A DNA stretch of 64,000 nucleotides from Mesorhizobium sp. Root552 (GCF_001427285.1 NZ_LMFV01000001.1:195351-259350); one strand, 5' to 3'; positions 1 through 8,716 are shown, counted from the stretch's first letter. Numbers and translations are program-made. The notes: generated by a model from the sequence alone, not told the origin.

Positions 1-2
1 AT

Positions 3-680
3 GAAGGGGAAAAGCCGGCGTCGCGCTGGACCAGCCTCCATCAGGGCCTCAAGGACGCCATCATCGGTCGTCGCCTTATGCCGGGTACCAAGCTGCCCGA
101 GGACGAACTCGCGGCCATCTATTCGGTGAGCCGTACGGTCGTGCGCGCGGCGCTCCAAGCCCTGTCACATGAACGTCTTGTTCGCCTGGAACCCAATCGC
201 GGCGCGTTTGTCGCGCATCCGTCGAAGAAGGAAGCCCTCGACGTCTTCCAGGCGCGCGCGCTGATCGAATCCGAGGTGGCAGCCATCGCCGCGATGCGCG
301 CGAAGCCGGAGGACATCGCGCTGCTGCGCCAGCATCTGGAGCGCGAGCACGAGGCGCTGCATGCTGGACGCGACAGCGAGGCCATCATCCTGTCAGCCCG
401 TTTCCACGTCGGCCTGGCAGAAATCGCCGACCAGTCCGCGCTGATCAACATCGTCCGCGATCTCGTATCCCATTCCTCGCTCATCATCACGCTTTACTGG
501 TCACGGCGGGAAACCACCTGCCACACCCATGCGCACAACGAATTGGTCGATGCGATCGAAGCGCATCGCGCGAGCGAGGCCTCGGAACTTATGAAAAGCC
601 ATCTGGCTGATCTTCTCGCCGGCCTCGACCTCAGCCTCGGCGACAAGAAACCGAACAAGCTCTCGGATATCCTCCGCTAA
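3..680 (+). CDS. GntR-family transcriptional regulator, FCD subfamily (5' partial)
   Basis: The frame is open to the left edge, so the start codon lies upstream; the first ATG inside the window (78) is in the middle of the DNA-binding domain. Visible first is a winged-helix region (LPEDELAAIYSVSRTVVRAAL, then the wing LEPNRGAFVA), followed by an all-helical FCD ligand domain beginning around FQARALIESE. Histidines in ARFHVGLAE, HNELVDAIEAH and SHLADL sit where FCD proteins bind a metal and carboxylate effectors. Such regulators usually control a nearby catabolic or transport operon, but the target is not visible here. The family is clear; the ligand is unknown. Confidence 0.85.
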   Translation, partial: EGEKPASRWTSLHQGLKDAIIGRRLMPGTKLPEDELAAIYSVSRTVVRAALQALSHERLVRLEPNRGAFVAHPSKKEALDVFQARALIESEVAAIAAMRAKPEDIALLRQHLEREHEALHAGRDSEAIILSARFHVGLAEIADQSALINIVRDLVSHSSLIITLYWSRRETTCHTHAHNELVDAIEAHRASEASELMKSHLADLLAGLDLSLGDKKPNKLSDILR

Positions 681-710
681 GAGGCAGGCTCACGCCATGC
701 CCCACGCACA

Positions 711-1745
711 TCAAGCATCACGGTCTGCGGCCGATGCGGGTCGAAGAATGAAGCGTCCGGTCAGCCACCAGATCAGCGAGACCACGGCAATCGAAACATA
801 ACCGTCCATTGCGTAGTGCATTCCGGTATAGACCGAGCTGAACAGTATGAACGCGGCATAGGTCCAGCCAAACGCACCAAGCCAGCGGTTGAGCGACGAC
901 AGGAAGTAGGCGTTGAGCACCACCAGTGCCACATGAACGCTCGGCATTGCCGAAATGCCGCTGCCGAGATCCGTCTTGTCCGCCCGATAGAGCATCAAAA
1001 GATAGTCCGAATATTCACGGATACGGTAGCTGTATTCCTGGTTGTCGAGAGCCATCTGTAGGCCGCGGAAACGATCGCCGCCAAGGATCTGATCATAGAA
1101 AATCGGGCCGACCGAAGACAACCCCATGGCAAGCATGCTTCCGATGATCGCGAATGTCAGAAGCAGCGCCCACAGATATCTGATCCGTTCGATGTGCCGT
1201 GGCCACATCGCAACGAAAAGCACAGTCCCGAACCACAGGCCAAACCAGACCTTCTTGTAGCTTTCGAAGATGACAAGCCCGAATATATCGCTGTCGTACC
1301 AGTGAGCCAGCTGCCAAGGCTGGATGCCATGCAGCCATTCGTCCAGGCTGGCGAGCCAGGGATCGGCATAGAATGGCACCACCGAGGGAATGGCCGTCTT
1401 GTAGGTCGAAAAGGCCGTCAGGCCGAGGAAGAAGAAAAAGAAGACGGGCGCATAGAGCCGCCAGCGCTGGGTCAGCATGTTGATGGCGTAGCGCGTCGGC
1501 TCGGAACCGCCATAAATGAGCCCGGCTGAAAAGATTCCCAGCGTCAACAGGATAGGAACGTTGACGGCAAACTTCATGCCGTACATTTGGCTCAGCGTCA
1601 GGAACGACCCCGGCCAGAAACAAAACGCCCCGGCAACGTATAGTCCGGTAGCCCAAACCAGCCTGATGGACCATTTGTATGCATGGTCCGAACGCGGCAC
1701 CGCAAAAGGTGCAGCGGCATTCACCAGCGTCATTGCTACCCCCAC
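711..1745 (-). CDS. PAP2-superfamily membrane phosphatase/phosphotransferase (Aur1/Ipt1-like)
   Basis: 344 residues with at least six hydrophobic segments. The C-terminal third carries a phosphatidic-acid-phosphatase-type active site: SGISAMPSVHVA (around residue 265) and a later HYAMDGY in place of the usual SxxxGH and HxxxD motifs. This pattern is typical of PAP2_3 (inositolphosphotransferase/Aur1-like) proteins, which remove or transfer phosphate head groups of membrane lipids or polyprenyl phosphates. The next genes on the same strand encode a flippase-like protein and an acyltransferase, so a role in envelope polysaccharide or lipid metabolism is possible. The substrate is not deducible. 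Confidence 0.75.
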   Translation of the reverse strand: MGVAMTLVNAAAPFAVPRSDHAYKWSIRLVWATGLYVAGAFCFWPGSFLTLSQMYGMKFAVNVPILLTLGIFSAGLIYGGSEPTRYAINMLTQRWRLYAPVFFFFFLGLTAFSTYKTAIPSVVPFYADPWLASLDEWLHGIQPWQLAHWYDSDIFGLVIFESYKKVWFGLWFGTVLFVAMWPRHIERIRYLWALLLTFAIIGSMLAMGLSSVGPIFYDQILGGDRFRGLQMALDNQEYSYRIREYSDYLLMLYRADKTDLGSGISAMPSVHVALVVLNAYFLSSLNRWLGAFGWTYAAFILFSSVYTGMHYAMDGYVSIAVVSLIWWLTGRFILRPASAADRDA

Positions 1746-1843
1746 TTCAAATCAATCATGAACGACTGGAGCCGCATGGTTGTCCTTGCCATAGCAGACA
1801 ATGGTTTCCGTACGGATAACGCGGACACCCTTGCTGCGCGCCG

Positions 1844-3127
1844 CTACCGGCGCTTGAGAAGACCGCGAACACGGTTGCGCAGCACCTTCGCCATGTTGCG
1901 GGTTTCCCGATAGAGATGCAGTTGAGATGCGGCCTGGCGCGCTGCCCGGTCGGCATCCGGCGAGAGCCCGATGACGAAGGTTCCAACCGTCTTGCGTTCC
2001 GACCACAGGCGGCTCATCACCGGGTGGTCCGGCACTGCACAGGAATCGGTGAAGAGAATGTTGGGGTCTTCGAGATGCTGTCTCGTTACCTCGATCATCA
2101 AAAGCGTGCCGGGCGAGAAAGCCGCCAGGCTCTCGTCATAGGCAGTCTTCCAGGTATAGGCGACGCCCTGCTCGACAAAGACGATCAGGCTGGCGATGGT
2201 GCGCCCATTGAGCGACAGGGTGTGGATACGGCACATGTCCTGCTCGGCCAGCCGATGCACCGCCTCGCGGGCAAAGGGCGCCTGGAAGCGGTCGATGGCC
2301 ATTGCCGTGCGCTCGCGGCCTTTCCAGCCATCCGCTTCAAGCGCGAGAAAGCTTTCGGTGGCCTCGCGGATCTCATTCGCGCTTCGCGCCACCGTGTGTT
2401 CCAGCTTGCCCGTGTCTGCCAGCCTGCGCCATAGCCGTCGAAACTCCCGATAGTGGTGGGACCGTAGCGACGCCTTCAGGTAGGCGTCGCCGTCGAGATC
2501 GCTCTCGAGCACCGGTCGCTCCAGCTTGCCGGTCGTAACCAAGGTGAGATGCCGTGCCTCGGCAACGGCGGTGAGCAGGCTCGCCATACCGCCGTCAAGC
2601 CAAAGATCCGGCAATACCAGCACCTTCGGCAGCTTGAGATGCGGGCGTGACATCATGTCGAGGAAATCTTCGAGCACCCCCAGCGGATCGTCGCGGTCGA
2701 TAAGCGGAGTGCCGGTCGGTCCAAACGGGTTCGACCAAGTCCGCATGATCGACTGGCCGAGCGGCACCGTCGAGCGCTCGACGGAAAACGGCACCAGAAG
2801 CCGCAGCCGCGAGCGGTATTCATCGCCGTCGCGAATGACGGCCAGCCGCACTTCGCGATCTTCCAGGCGCGGCATGGCGGGCGCCAGGAAACGCGGATTG
2901 AAGAAGATGTTCGGCTCGACGGTGCGCACGCACAAATGGTCAAGTTCCTCGACCAGGTCGAACCCTGCGGAAGCCGGATAGATGGCAAGCCGCCGCTCCG
3001 GCCGCCCGCTTGCCAAAAGTTCCATCTCGGCAAGTTCGGCGGGGTCGCGCGCCAACCCGGCAAGGCCGGACACCATCGCGCCGGCAGGGCCGCCGCTGGT
3101 TTCCTGGATCAATGGAACGGCGGCCAT
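1844..3127 (-). CDS. GNAT/FemAB-like acyltransferase (BioF2/CelD type)
   Basis: 427 residues from the ATG at 3127. The open frame extends further upstream, but this ATG shares one base with the stop codon of the preceding flippase gene (TGATG), which implies translational coupling. The C-terminal half looks like a FemAB/BioF2 acetyltransferase: RSHHYREFRRLWRRL, FLALEADGWKGRERTAM, GRTIASLIVF and AYTWKTAYDESLAAFSPGTLLM form the usual acyl-CoA or aminoacyl-transfer core. Such proteins acylate exported polysaccharides or lipids. Coupling to a Wzx-like flippase suggests it modifies the same glycan; the donor and acceptor are unknown. Confidence 0.7.
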   Translation of the reverse strand: MAAVPLIQETSGGPAGAMVSGLAGLARDPAELAEMELLASGRPERRLAIYPASAGFDLVEELDHLCVRTVEPNIFFNPRFLAPAMPRLEDREVRLAVIRDGDEYRSRLRLLVPFSVERSTVPLGQSIMRTWSNPFGPTGTPLIDRDDPLGVLEDFLDMMSRPHLKLPKVLVLPDLWLDGGMASLLTAVAEARHLTLVTTGKLERPVLESDLDGDAYLKASLRSHHYREFRRLWRRLADTGKLEHTVARSANEIREATESFLALEADGWKGRERTAMAIDRFQAPFAREAVHRLAEQDMCRIHTLSLNGRTIASLIVFVEQGVAYTWKTAYDESLAAFSPGTLLMIEVTRQHLEDPNILFTDSCAVPDHPVMSRLWSERKTVGTFVIGLSPDADRAARQAASQLHLYRETRNMAKVLRNRVRGLLKRR

Positions 3128-4530
3128 CAGGCAGCACTCCGAACCGGGATGAGTATCGACATGACGATGCCAAGCCGCCGCCACACCGTGAAGGAAAGCG
3201 CTACGGCTTCGAACATCATCGCCAACGCCGTTGCAGCGGCCGCACCCCACAGTCCGAACAGCGGCAGCAAAAGCATGTTGAGCCCGATGTTGAAAGCCAG
3301 CGTCGTCGCATTGACGGCGGCACAGACATTCTGGTTGCCGCTCATGGTGAGCAGGCTTTCGCATGGGCCGACCGACGCACGCGCCACCACGCCTACGACG
3401 AGAACGAACAATAACGGGTAACCGTCGACGAACTCTTCGCCGAACAGGGCCAGCATGGGCTCGCCGAGGATCAACACGACCGCTGCCATCGCGAGCGATG
3501 GCCAGAATGTCCATGACACCGTTTCACGGGCAAAGCTGGCCAGCCGGGAAGCATCGCCACCATGCATGAACTGGGCGTAGCGCTGGGCGACGCCTGCTTT
3601 CACGGCAAAATAGACGAAATGCACCAGCGCCAGCGTCTTGACCGTGGCGAAATAGACCGCCACCTGGTCGGGGTCGAGATAAAGGCCAACCATCAGCACA
3701 TCGGCGTTGGTCAAAAGGTAGAAGAACCCGTCGACAAGAAAGATGGGCAGCGAGACAGCGAGCCAGTAGCGCAGATTCACCCGCATCGGTCCTGTCGGGA
3801 TCAACGTGTCCAGCCGCGCAGTCAGGCTGGCCAGTTGCAGCACCGCTGTCAGGTATGTTGCCGCAATCGCAGACAGGATCGCGGTCTTGGCGTCAGGCGG
3901 GAAACCGAACCAGATCGCCAACGCCATGAAGACGAGGATCAGGATCGGCCGCGTGATGAAGGTCGGAAACAGCGCCGACAGCGCCCATGAATAGGCTCGC
4001 GACATGCCTTGCATCAGGTCGGTCAAGGCAATCATCGGTATGCAGAAGATGCCGAGCAGGAACGGCACGAAGTAGTAGTCTTCGATCCATGGTGAAAACA
4101 GCCAGGCGCCGAGTGCGCCAACACCTGCAATGGCCGTAGACGCGGCAAGCACGAAATAGCGGCTGGACAAGACGATGCCGCGCAATTCCTCCAGCATCGC
4201 CCGCTCGCGAAATTCAGGAATGAAGCGGATGACCGAGGTGCTGAAGCCGAGGCAGGAGATGCTGCCGATGATCAGCATCGTCACCCACACCAGCACGAAG
4301 ATGCCGTACTCGAAGCTCCCCATCCAGCGGGCCATCATGACCTGGCTGATGAAGGCGATGGCGGCGCTGATGACACGTATCGTGAACGCGATCAGCGACA
4401 TCCGCCCGGCTTCGCCCCGCTCGTCCGCGCTGAAAAGAATGTCGTCGATGCGCACAAACAGCGGGCGCACGCGCGATGCCAGACGCTGCGGCAAAATCCG
4501 GTCGGCGGTCGCGGCCGCGGAAAAGCGCAC
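3127..4530 (-). CDS. Wzx/MATE-like polysaccharide flippase
   Basis: About 467 residues with 12 or more transmembrane segments, starting with RMSLIAFTIRVISAAIAFISQVMMARWMG, the typical N-terminus of oligosaccharide flippases of the MOP superfamily. These move lipid-linked glycan units across the inner membrane. The start is uncertain: the open frame runs to 4785 inside a neighbouring GNAT gene. The GTG at 4530 is chosen because a GGAG-like ribosome-binding site precedes it and about 30 residues then lead into the first membrane helix, as is usual. Its stop overlaps the next gene's start by one base. No glycosyltransferases are visible nearby, so the glycan is unknown. Confidence 0.72.
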   Translation of the reverse strand: MRFSAAATADRILPQRLASRVRPLFVRIDDILFSADERGEAGRMSLIAFTIRVISAAIAFISQVMMARWMGSFEYGIFVLVWVTMLIIGSISCLGFSTSVIRFIPEFRERAMLEELRGIVLSSRYFVLAASTAIAGVGALGAWLFSPWIEDYYFVPFLLGIFCIPMIALTDLMQGMSRAYSWALSALFPTFITRPILILVFMALAIWFGFPPDAKTAILSAIAATYLTAVLQLASLTARLDTLIPTGPMRVNLRYWLAVSLPIFLVDGFFYLLTNADVLMVGLYLDPDQVAVYFATVKTLALVHFVYFAVKAGVAQRYAQFMHGGDASRLASFARETVSWTFWPSLAMAAVVLILGEPMLALFGEEFVDGYPLLFVLVVGVVARASVGPCESLLTMSGNQNVCAAVNATTLAFNIGLNMLLLPLFGLWGAAAATALAMMFEAVALSFTVWRRLGIVMSILIPVRSAA

Positions 4531-4624
4531 CCTGTCCGTCTCCGTGTTTGCGCAAAACTCGCTCTTGTCTAGCCAAAACACCTTAAGAAACGGTGGGAGA
4601 TGCGGACGCTCAAGCTGCCGCCAT

Positions 4625-4921
4625 CTATCGCGCCAGCACGTCGGCCCACTCGCCGTGTCGTCGGAATTCGGCGGCAACATAGCCGCACACGGGCGTAATC
4701 CTTGTGCCGGTATCACGCGCATCTTGAACTGCGTAGGCGACGAGCCTTGCCGCCACACCGCGCCCACGCGCCAATGGCGGCACAAAGCTGTAGTCGATCA
4801 CGATGTGCGATGGACTGGAGCGCACGAAGGTCAGATAGGCCTCTTCGCCGCCCGGCATCCCAAGCACGTAGCGGCCCCTGCCCTCGCGCTCCTCCTTGCG
4901 GATATCGACATGCGCGTCCAT
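4625..4921 (-). CDS. Mini-GNAT N-acetyltransferase (YjdJ/Acetyltransf_CG type), copy 2
   Basis: 98 residues, a single small GNAT domain. It contains the acetyl-CoA loop VPPLARGRGVAARLVAYAVQDAR followed by TPVCGYVAAEFRRHGEWADVL, the signature end of this subfamily. Copy 1 immediately upstream shares the same C-terminal pattern (PLCPFAAAQFRRHPEWADVL), so the pair arose by tandem duplication and has since diverged. Targets of this family are poorly known. It is the last gene of the dioxygenase-hydrolase-GNAT operon. Confidence 0.8.
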   Translation of the reverse strand: MDAHVDIRKEEREGRGRYVLGMPGGEEAYLTFVRSSPSHIVIDYSFVPPLARGRGVAARLVAYAVQDARDTGTRITPVCGYVAAEFRRHGEWADVLAR

Positions 4922-4987
4922 TAGCGTCCTCGATAAAAAACTTCGTCCAAGATACTGGAAGCGTAGCTTCCAGGACCAGCCGTGCCG

Positions 4988-5287
4988 CTACTGCTTGAGC
5001 ACGTCAGCCCATTCCGGGTGACGGCGAAACTGCGCCGCAGCGAATGGGCAAAGCGGAATGATCTTCTTGCCGGAAGCGCGCGCATCTTCGATCGCCCTTG
5101 TCACCAGCCTCAGGCCGGCGCCCTGGCCGCGAAAGACATCCGGCACTTCGGTATGATCGATGATGATCTGCTTTTCGCCGACCTTGGTGAATGTCATTTC
5201 GGCTTCCGCCCCGTCCGGGCCGTGCAGGACGTAGCGTCCCTTGGTGCCCTTGTCCTCGAGTTGCACTTCCGGCAATTGCTCGTTCAT
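4988..5287 (-). CDS. Mini-GNAT N-acetyltransferase, copy 1
   Basis: 99 residues. It has the compact GNAT fold with VPDVFRGQGAGLRLVTRAIEDAR as the CoA-binding loop and FRRHPEWADVL near the end. Its ATG overlaps the stop of the upstream alpha/beta hydrolase gene by 4 nt (ATGA), so the two are translationally coupled. It is paralogous to the next gene downstream. The family is recognised with confidence; the substrate is not known. Confidence 0.8.
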   Translation of the reverse strand: MNEQLPEVQLEDKGTKGRYVLHGPDGAEAEMTFTKVGEKQIIIDHTEVPDVFRGQGAGLRLVTRAIEDARASGKKIIPLCPFAAAQFRRHPEWADVLKQ

Positions 5288-5913
5288 TTCGCTATTTCCT
5301 TTCCAGATACAGTCGCGAGGAACCGGCGCGCCGCCTCGATTTCATTGGGGCGCACCTCATGGCCGCCTTCATGCCATTCAACGGTCACCTCGGCCCCAAG
5401 ATCACGCAAATACGCTTCCAGCCGCGTGGTCAAGTTGGGCGGACAGATCGGATCGCGCCGCCCCGCCGTGACAAGAACCTGCCGACCGGCAAAGCCGCCC
5501 GCCACTTGCGGTTCAAACGGGATCAGCGGATGCATCAGCACGGCCGCGTTGAACAAATCAGGCGCGCCGAACAGCACCGAGGCCAATATGTTGGCGCCGT
5601 TTGAATAGCCGAGGCCCATAACCCGCGATGGCTTGGCATCGGTGATGTGCGCCTGCACGAAACCGGTCATCTTTTTGGTCGCGCGCGCCAAATCAGCCAT
5701 GTCGTAGACACCTTCGCCTGTGCGGCGGAAGAAGCGCGCTGCGCCCATTTCCGATACGTCGCCGCGCGGCGAAACGATGGTGGCGTCAGGCACGAGATCA
5801 CGTCCGAGCGACAAAAGCTGCGTCTCGTCCGCTCCCGTACCATGAAACACGAAGAGAAGCGGCCCACCCGGCGTTCCAGGCACGACTTTGTGGATGTAGG
5901 CATCCCTGGTCAT
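5284..5913 (-). CDS. Alpha/beta hydrolase (carboxylesterase/MhqD-like)
   Basis: 209 residues, the usual size for small carboxylesterase/phospholipase-type hydrolases. The nucleophile elbow is GLGYSNGAN (serine near residue 127), the oxyanion region is LFVFHGTGADE, and the late aspartate and histidine lie in TAGRRDPICP and WHEGGHEV. It lies 10 nt downstream of a glyoxalase-fold dioxygenase. The same pairing occurs in Firmicutes mhqO-mhqD loci that respond to quinones, so a role in aromatic or quinone detoxification is a reasonable inference. No regulator of the MhqR type is adjacent. Confidence 0.8.
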   Translation of the reverse strand: MTRDAYIHKVVPGTPGGPLLFVFHGTGADETQLLSLGRDLVPDATIVSPRGDVSEMGAARFFRRTGEGVYDMADLARATKKMTGFVQAHITDAKPSRVMGLGYSNGANILASVLFGAPDLFNAAVLMHPLIPFEPQVAGGFAGRQVLVTAGRRDPICPPNLTTRLEAYLRDLGAEVTVEWHEGGHEVRPNEIEAARRFLATVSGKEIAK

Positions 5914-5923
5914 GGCTCGCTCC

Positions 5924-6856
5924 TCATGCGCTCAACGGCTGCAGATGCTGCTCGAGATAGGGGCGCAGGTGTTCGTGCTGCTTGGGCAGCTTCAACACTT
6001 CGCCAAGGTGCGCAGTGTCCTCATCCCGATCGAAGCCCGGCTCGTTGGTCGAAACCTCGAACAGCACGCCGCCCGGCGTGCGGAAATAGATCGCCCAGAA
6101 GTAGTCGCGGTCGATCACCGGCGTTACCTGATAGCCGGTATCCATCAATGCCTTGCGAACCTCGAGCTGGCGCGCGCGGTCTTCCACCGCGAAAGCGACG
6201 TGATGCACCGATCCCGCCCCGAGATTGGCAGAGGCCGCGCCGGGAAGCGTTTCGATATCGACAAGATCGGCGCCGTTGCCGCCTTCGATGGCCAGCCGCC
6301 TGACATTTCCGGCCCTGTCGATTTCCTTGTAGCCCATGAACTTGAGAAGTTCCTCGGTCGCGCCGCCGTCACGTAGCCTGAGCGACACGGAGTGAAAACC
6401 GCGGATCGCCTCGTCTGCCGCGACATCGGCCTTGGACCACGGCGCGCGGGCATCGTCCTTGGCTTCCACCAGTGCAAACCCGTCCCCGTCGGGCCCGGCG
6501 AAGGTCAGGCGCTTTTCGCCGAAGCTTTCCTCGCGGCCAAGTACCCTGACGCCTTGCTCCGCAAAGCGCTGTTGCCAGAAATCAAGCGTTCCTTCCGGAA
6601 CGGAAAAAACCGTGGTGCCAACTTCGCCCACGCCCGGGCGGCCCTGTCCGATGTTCGGGAAGGGAAAATAGGTCATCACCGAGCCGGGCGTGCCGAACTC
6701 GTCGGCATAGTAGAGGTGATACACGTCAGGCGCGTCGAAATTGACCGTCTGCTTGACCCGGCGCAGGCCAAGCTTTTGCGTGAAGAACGCATTGTTGGTG
6801 CGGGCGTCCTTCGCCATCGACGTGACGTGATGCAGGCCTTTGATCTGGGTGAGCAT
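5924..6856 (-). CDS. Ring-cleaving dioxygenase, VOC/glyoxalase superfamily (MhqO-like)
   Basis: 310 residues from the ATG at 6856, which has an AAAGGGG ribosome-binding site; the longer open frame upstream lacks one. There are two tandem VOC modules. Module 1 starts IKGLHHVTSMAKDARTNNAFF and module 2 starts IRGFHSVSLRLRDGGATEELL. Metal ligands can be read as the His of GLHHVT, the His of VHHVAF and the Glu of GVLFEVST. The LinE/MhqO-like family cleaves hydroquinones or catechols extradiolically with Fe(II). It is first in an operon with a hydrolase and two mini-GNATs. A near-palindromic operator candidate lies upstream. Confidence 0.82.
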   Translation of the reverse strand: MLTQIKGLHHVTSMAKDARTNNAFFTQKLGLRRVKQTVNFDAPDVYHLYYADEFGTPGSVMTYFPFPNIGQGRPGVGEVGTTVFSVPEGTLDFWQQRFAEQGVRVLGREESFGEKRLTFAGPDGDGFALVEAKDDARAPWSKADVAADEAIRGFHSVSLRLRDGGATEELLKFMGYKEIDRAGNVRRLAIEGGNGADLVDIETLPGAASANLGAGSVHHVAFAVEDRARQLEVRKALMDTGYQVTPVIDRDYFWAIYFRTPGGVLFEVSTNEPGFDRDEDTAHLGEVLKLPKQHEHLRPYLEQHLQPLSA

Positions 6857-6959
6857 GATAATTGCCCCTTTCTGCGGTGCTTGCCGCTGTCGAGGCCAAT
6901 ATGGCCCCACCATGGATCGGAGCAAAGGCGGCAAACTCAGAATGATCCGTGCTGAATAA

Positions 6960-6986
6960 GTGAACAATCACGGCGCTATTGTTTAC
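6960..6986. promoter_or_regulatory. Inverted repeat upstream of the dioxygenase operon (operator candidate)
   Basis: GTGAACAAT and ATTGTTTAC are separated by 9 bases and pair at 8 of 9 positions. The site lies about 105 nt upstream of the dioxygenase start and just outside the PRC-gene terminator. Its size fits a MarR, TetR or LysR dimer. The cognate regulator is not visible next to it. Confidence 0.4.
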
Positions 6987-7016
6987 CGATTAATCCTGGA
7001 TGAGGCGGATACAGAA

Positions 7017-7049
7017 ACAAAAACGCCCGCGCCATTGCCGGCGCGGGCG
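7017..7049 (-). terminator. Rho-independent terminator after the PRC-barrel gene
   Basis: A perfect 10-bp GC-rich stem (7024-7033 with 7040-7049) and a 6-nt loop. On the minus strand it is followed by a run of five T residues. It sits 22 nt beyond the stop of the PRC-barrel gene. Confidence 0.8.
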
Positions 7050-7070
7050 ATCCTCCAGGGCGATGCGGGA

Positions 7071-8471
7071 TTACTGCAACATCAGACGCTGCTCATCTCG
7101 CTTCTGTGTATAGCTGCCCTTGTCGTAGGCGGCCTGTGCTTCGAGCTGCTCCTTGGTGAAATCGGTATAAAGATACTTCTTGCCGTCCTTGTCGGTCATG
7201 ATCTTAAGATTATCCATCCCGACCGCGACCTCCTTCTCACCGATGCCGAGGAAGCCGCCGACATCGACGATAACGGCGTCGACCTTGCTGTCGGCAGTCA
7301 GCGCCACATCGCCGATCTCACCAACCATGGCATCATCGGCCCCGTAGACGGTCGTGCCGACGAGATCCTCGGAACGGATTTCGCCCGTCATCGGCATTGC
7401 CGTCAGCGTCGACTTGTCGATGGCCGCGGTCTGGGTCTGGTCAGGCTCAGCCGCCGCATCGGGAGCTGGCTTTTCGGCCGCCATCTCTCCGGCGGGGGCT
7501 GTGGAGTTCGCTTCCGGCTCAGCCTGCGTGCTGGCGGCCGTGTCCGTGGTCGGCGTCACGGTTGCAGGCGTTTCCGCGCCCGCTGCCGCCACCGCCGGAG
7601 CCGGATCATAGGCGCGGCGATCAAAGTCAGGCAGTGCCTCTAGCGATTCCTTGTTCGCCTCGACCACCAGCCAGCGGTCGCCATTCTTCTCGGTCCAGCT
7701 CGTCTTGCCATAGTCGAAGGCCACGTTTTTCTGGCCGAGCCCCAGGAAGCCGCCCACGCCGATCACCAGCGACTCTGCCTTACCGGCCTTGGACAACACG
7801 ATATCGTTGACGGAGCCGATGTTCTGGGCGTCATCGCCAGTGCCGTTATAGACATTCTCGCCAATGATCTGCGTCGCGATACTGCCGTCGGCCCGCTCTA
7901 CCGGTGGAGCCGGCTCAGCCGGTGCCGTCTGCATTTCGGTCGCAGGCGCCATTGCCGTGCTGTCGGCAGGCGCAGAAGTTCCGTCGGCGGGCGCGGTCGT
8001 CGTCGCCGGCACGTCAGCCGCGGCCTGCGGAGCAGGAGCCGGCTCAAAAGGTGCTGGATCGAATGCCGGCTGGGCCGTCAGTTCTTCCTTGGTCGATGCG
8101 GCGATCAACCAGCGGTCGCCATTCTTTTCGGCCCATTGCAGCTTGTCGAAATCGAAAGCCACGTCCTTGGCGCCTATGCCAAGGAAGCCGCCGACGCCAA
8201 TCACGACCGAAGTCGCATTGCCGTCCTTGTCGAACACGACGTCGCTCACGTTACCGATATTCTCGGCATCGTCGCCGGGGCCGTTGAACACTGACTCGCC
8301 GATGATGTTGGTAACGAGACTGCCGTCCGACTGCGCAACGGGCGCGGCCGGAACAGCGCTGTCGGTCATCGGCGCCGGCGCGGTTGGTGCAGGCGCAGTG
8401 GTATCCTGCGCCATGGCGCCGGAGGCAAGAAGCGTCGCAAGGGCCGTCGTAGCCAAGAGTGTGCGGATCAT
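7071..8471 (-). CDS. Periplasmic protein with three PRC-barrel domains
   Basis: 466 residues. An N-terminal signal peptide ends at ASGAMAQ. Three PRC-barrel repeats follow, around residues 50-130, 200-285 and 355-450. Each has the core (G)VGGFLGIG(A/E/Q)K(D/E/N)VA and begins with IIGE(S/N)V(F/Y)NG or DLVGTTVYG. Ala/Pro-rich linkers join them. PRC-barrel proteins are small adaptor domains; their role in the rhizobial periplasm is not established. A perfect EcfG-type promoter lies 78 nt upstream, and an identical motif drives the divergent lipid kinase gene, so it is probably part of the general stress regulon. Confidence 0.85.
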   Translation of the reverse strand: MIRTLLATTALATLLASGAMAQDTTAPAPTAPAPMTDSAVPAAPVAQSDGSLVTNIIGESVFNGPGDDAENIGNVSDVVFDKDGNATSVVIGVGGFLGIGAKDVAFDFDKLQWAEKNGDRWLIAASTKEELTAQPAFDPAPFEPAPAPQAAADVPATTTAPADGTSAPADSTAMAPATEMQTAPAEPAPPVERADGSIATQIIGENVYNGTGDDAQNIGSVNDIVLSKAGKAESLVIGVGGFLGLGQKNVAFDYGKTSWTEKNGDRWLVVEANKESLEALPDFDRRAYDPAPAVAAAGAETPATVTPTTDTAASTQAEPEANSTAPAGEMAAEKPAPDAAAEPDQTQTAAIDKSTLTAMPMTGEIRSEDLVGTTVYGADDAMVGEIGDVALTADSKVDAVIVDVGGFLGIGEKEVAVGMDNLKIMTDKDGKKYLYTDFTKEQLEAQAAYDKGSYTQKRDEQRLMLQ

Positions 8472-8548
8472 GATGTGTCTCCTCGTATGCTGTTCGTTTC
8501 CACCGCGGCCAGGTCTTGGGAGGACGACCGCGGCAATGACAGATCGAC

Positions 8549-8573
8549 AACGCCTCCATCACTTTGAAGTTCC
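8549..8573 (-). promoter_or_regulatory. EcfG-type promoter for the PRC-barrel gene
   Basis: On the minus strand, GGAAC (8573-8569), 16 nt, CGTT (8552-8549). This exactly matches the alphaproteobacterial EcfG consensus and lies 78 nt before the start codon. Confidence 0.7.
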
Positions 8574-8620
8574 GAAATTTTTCTGCAAAACGCCTTTGAC
8601 GGGGATTGCCCCGACAACCG

Positions 8621-8645
8621 GGAACCATTTGCGATAATTGACGTT
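8621..8645 (+). promoter_or_regulatory. EcfG-type promoter for the lipid kinase gene
   Basis: GGAAC (8621-8625), 16 nt, CGTT (8642-8645), a perfect consensus spacing. It is divergent from the PRC-gene promoter only 48 nt away and 71 nt before the ATG at 8717. Confidence 0.7.
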
Positions 8646-8716
8646 TTGCGTGGGAAGGCCGGCCGATCCCGAAATGGCCACGCAAGCTCGCCACTGACCA
8701 TTCGAAGGGATTTCAC

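Noticed and set aside
816..1674. Open frames opposite and beside the PAP2 gene
   Set aside because: Shadow frames in high-GC DNA with no ribosome-binding site or recognisable domain; the PAP2 frame has membrane helices and motifs.
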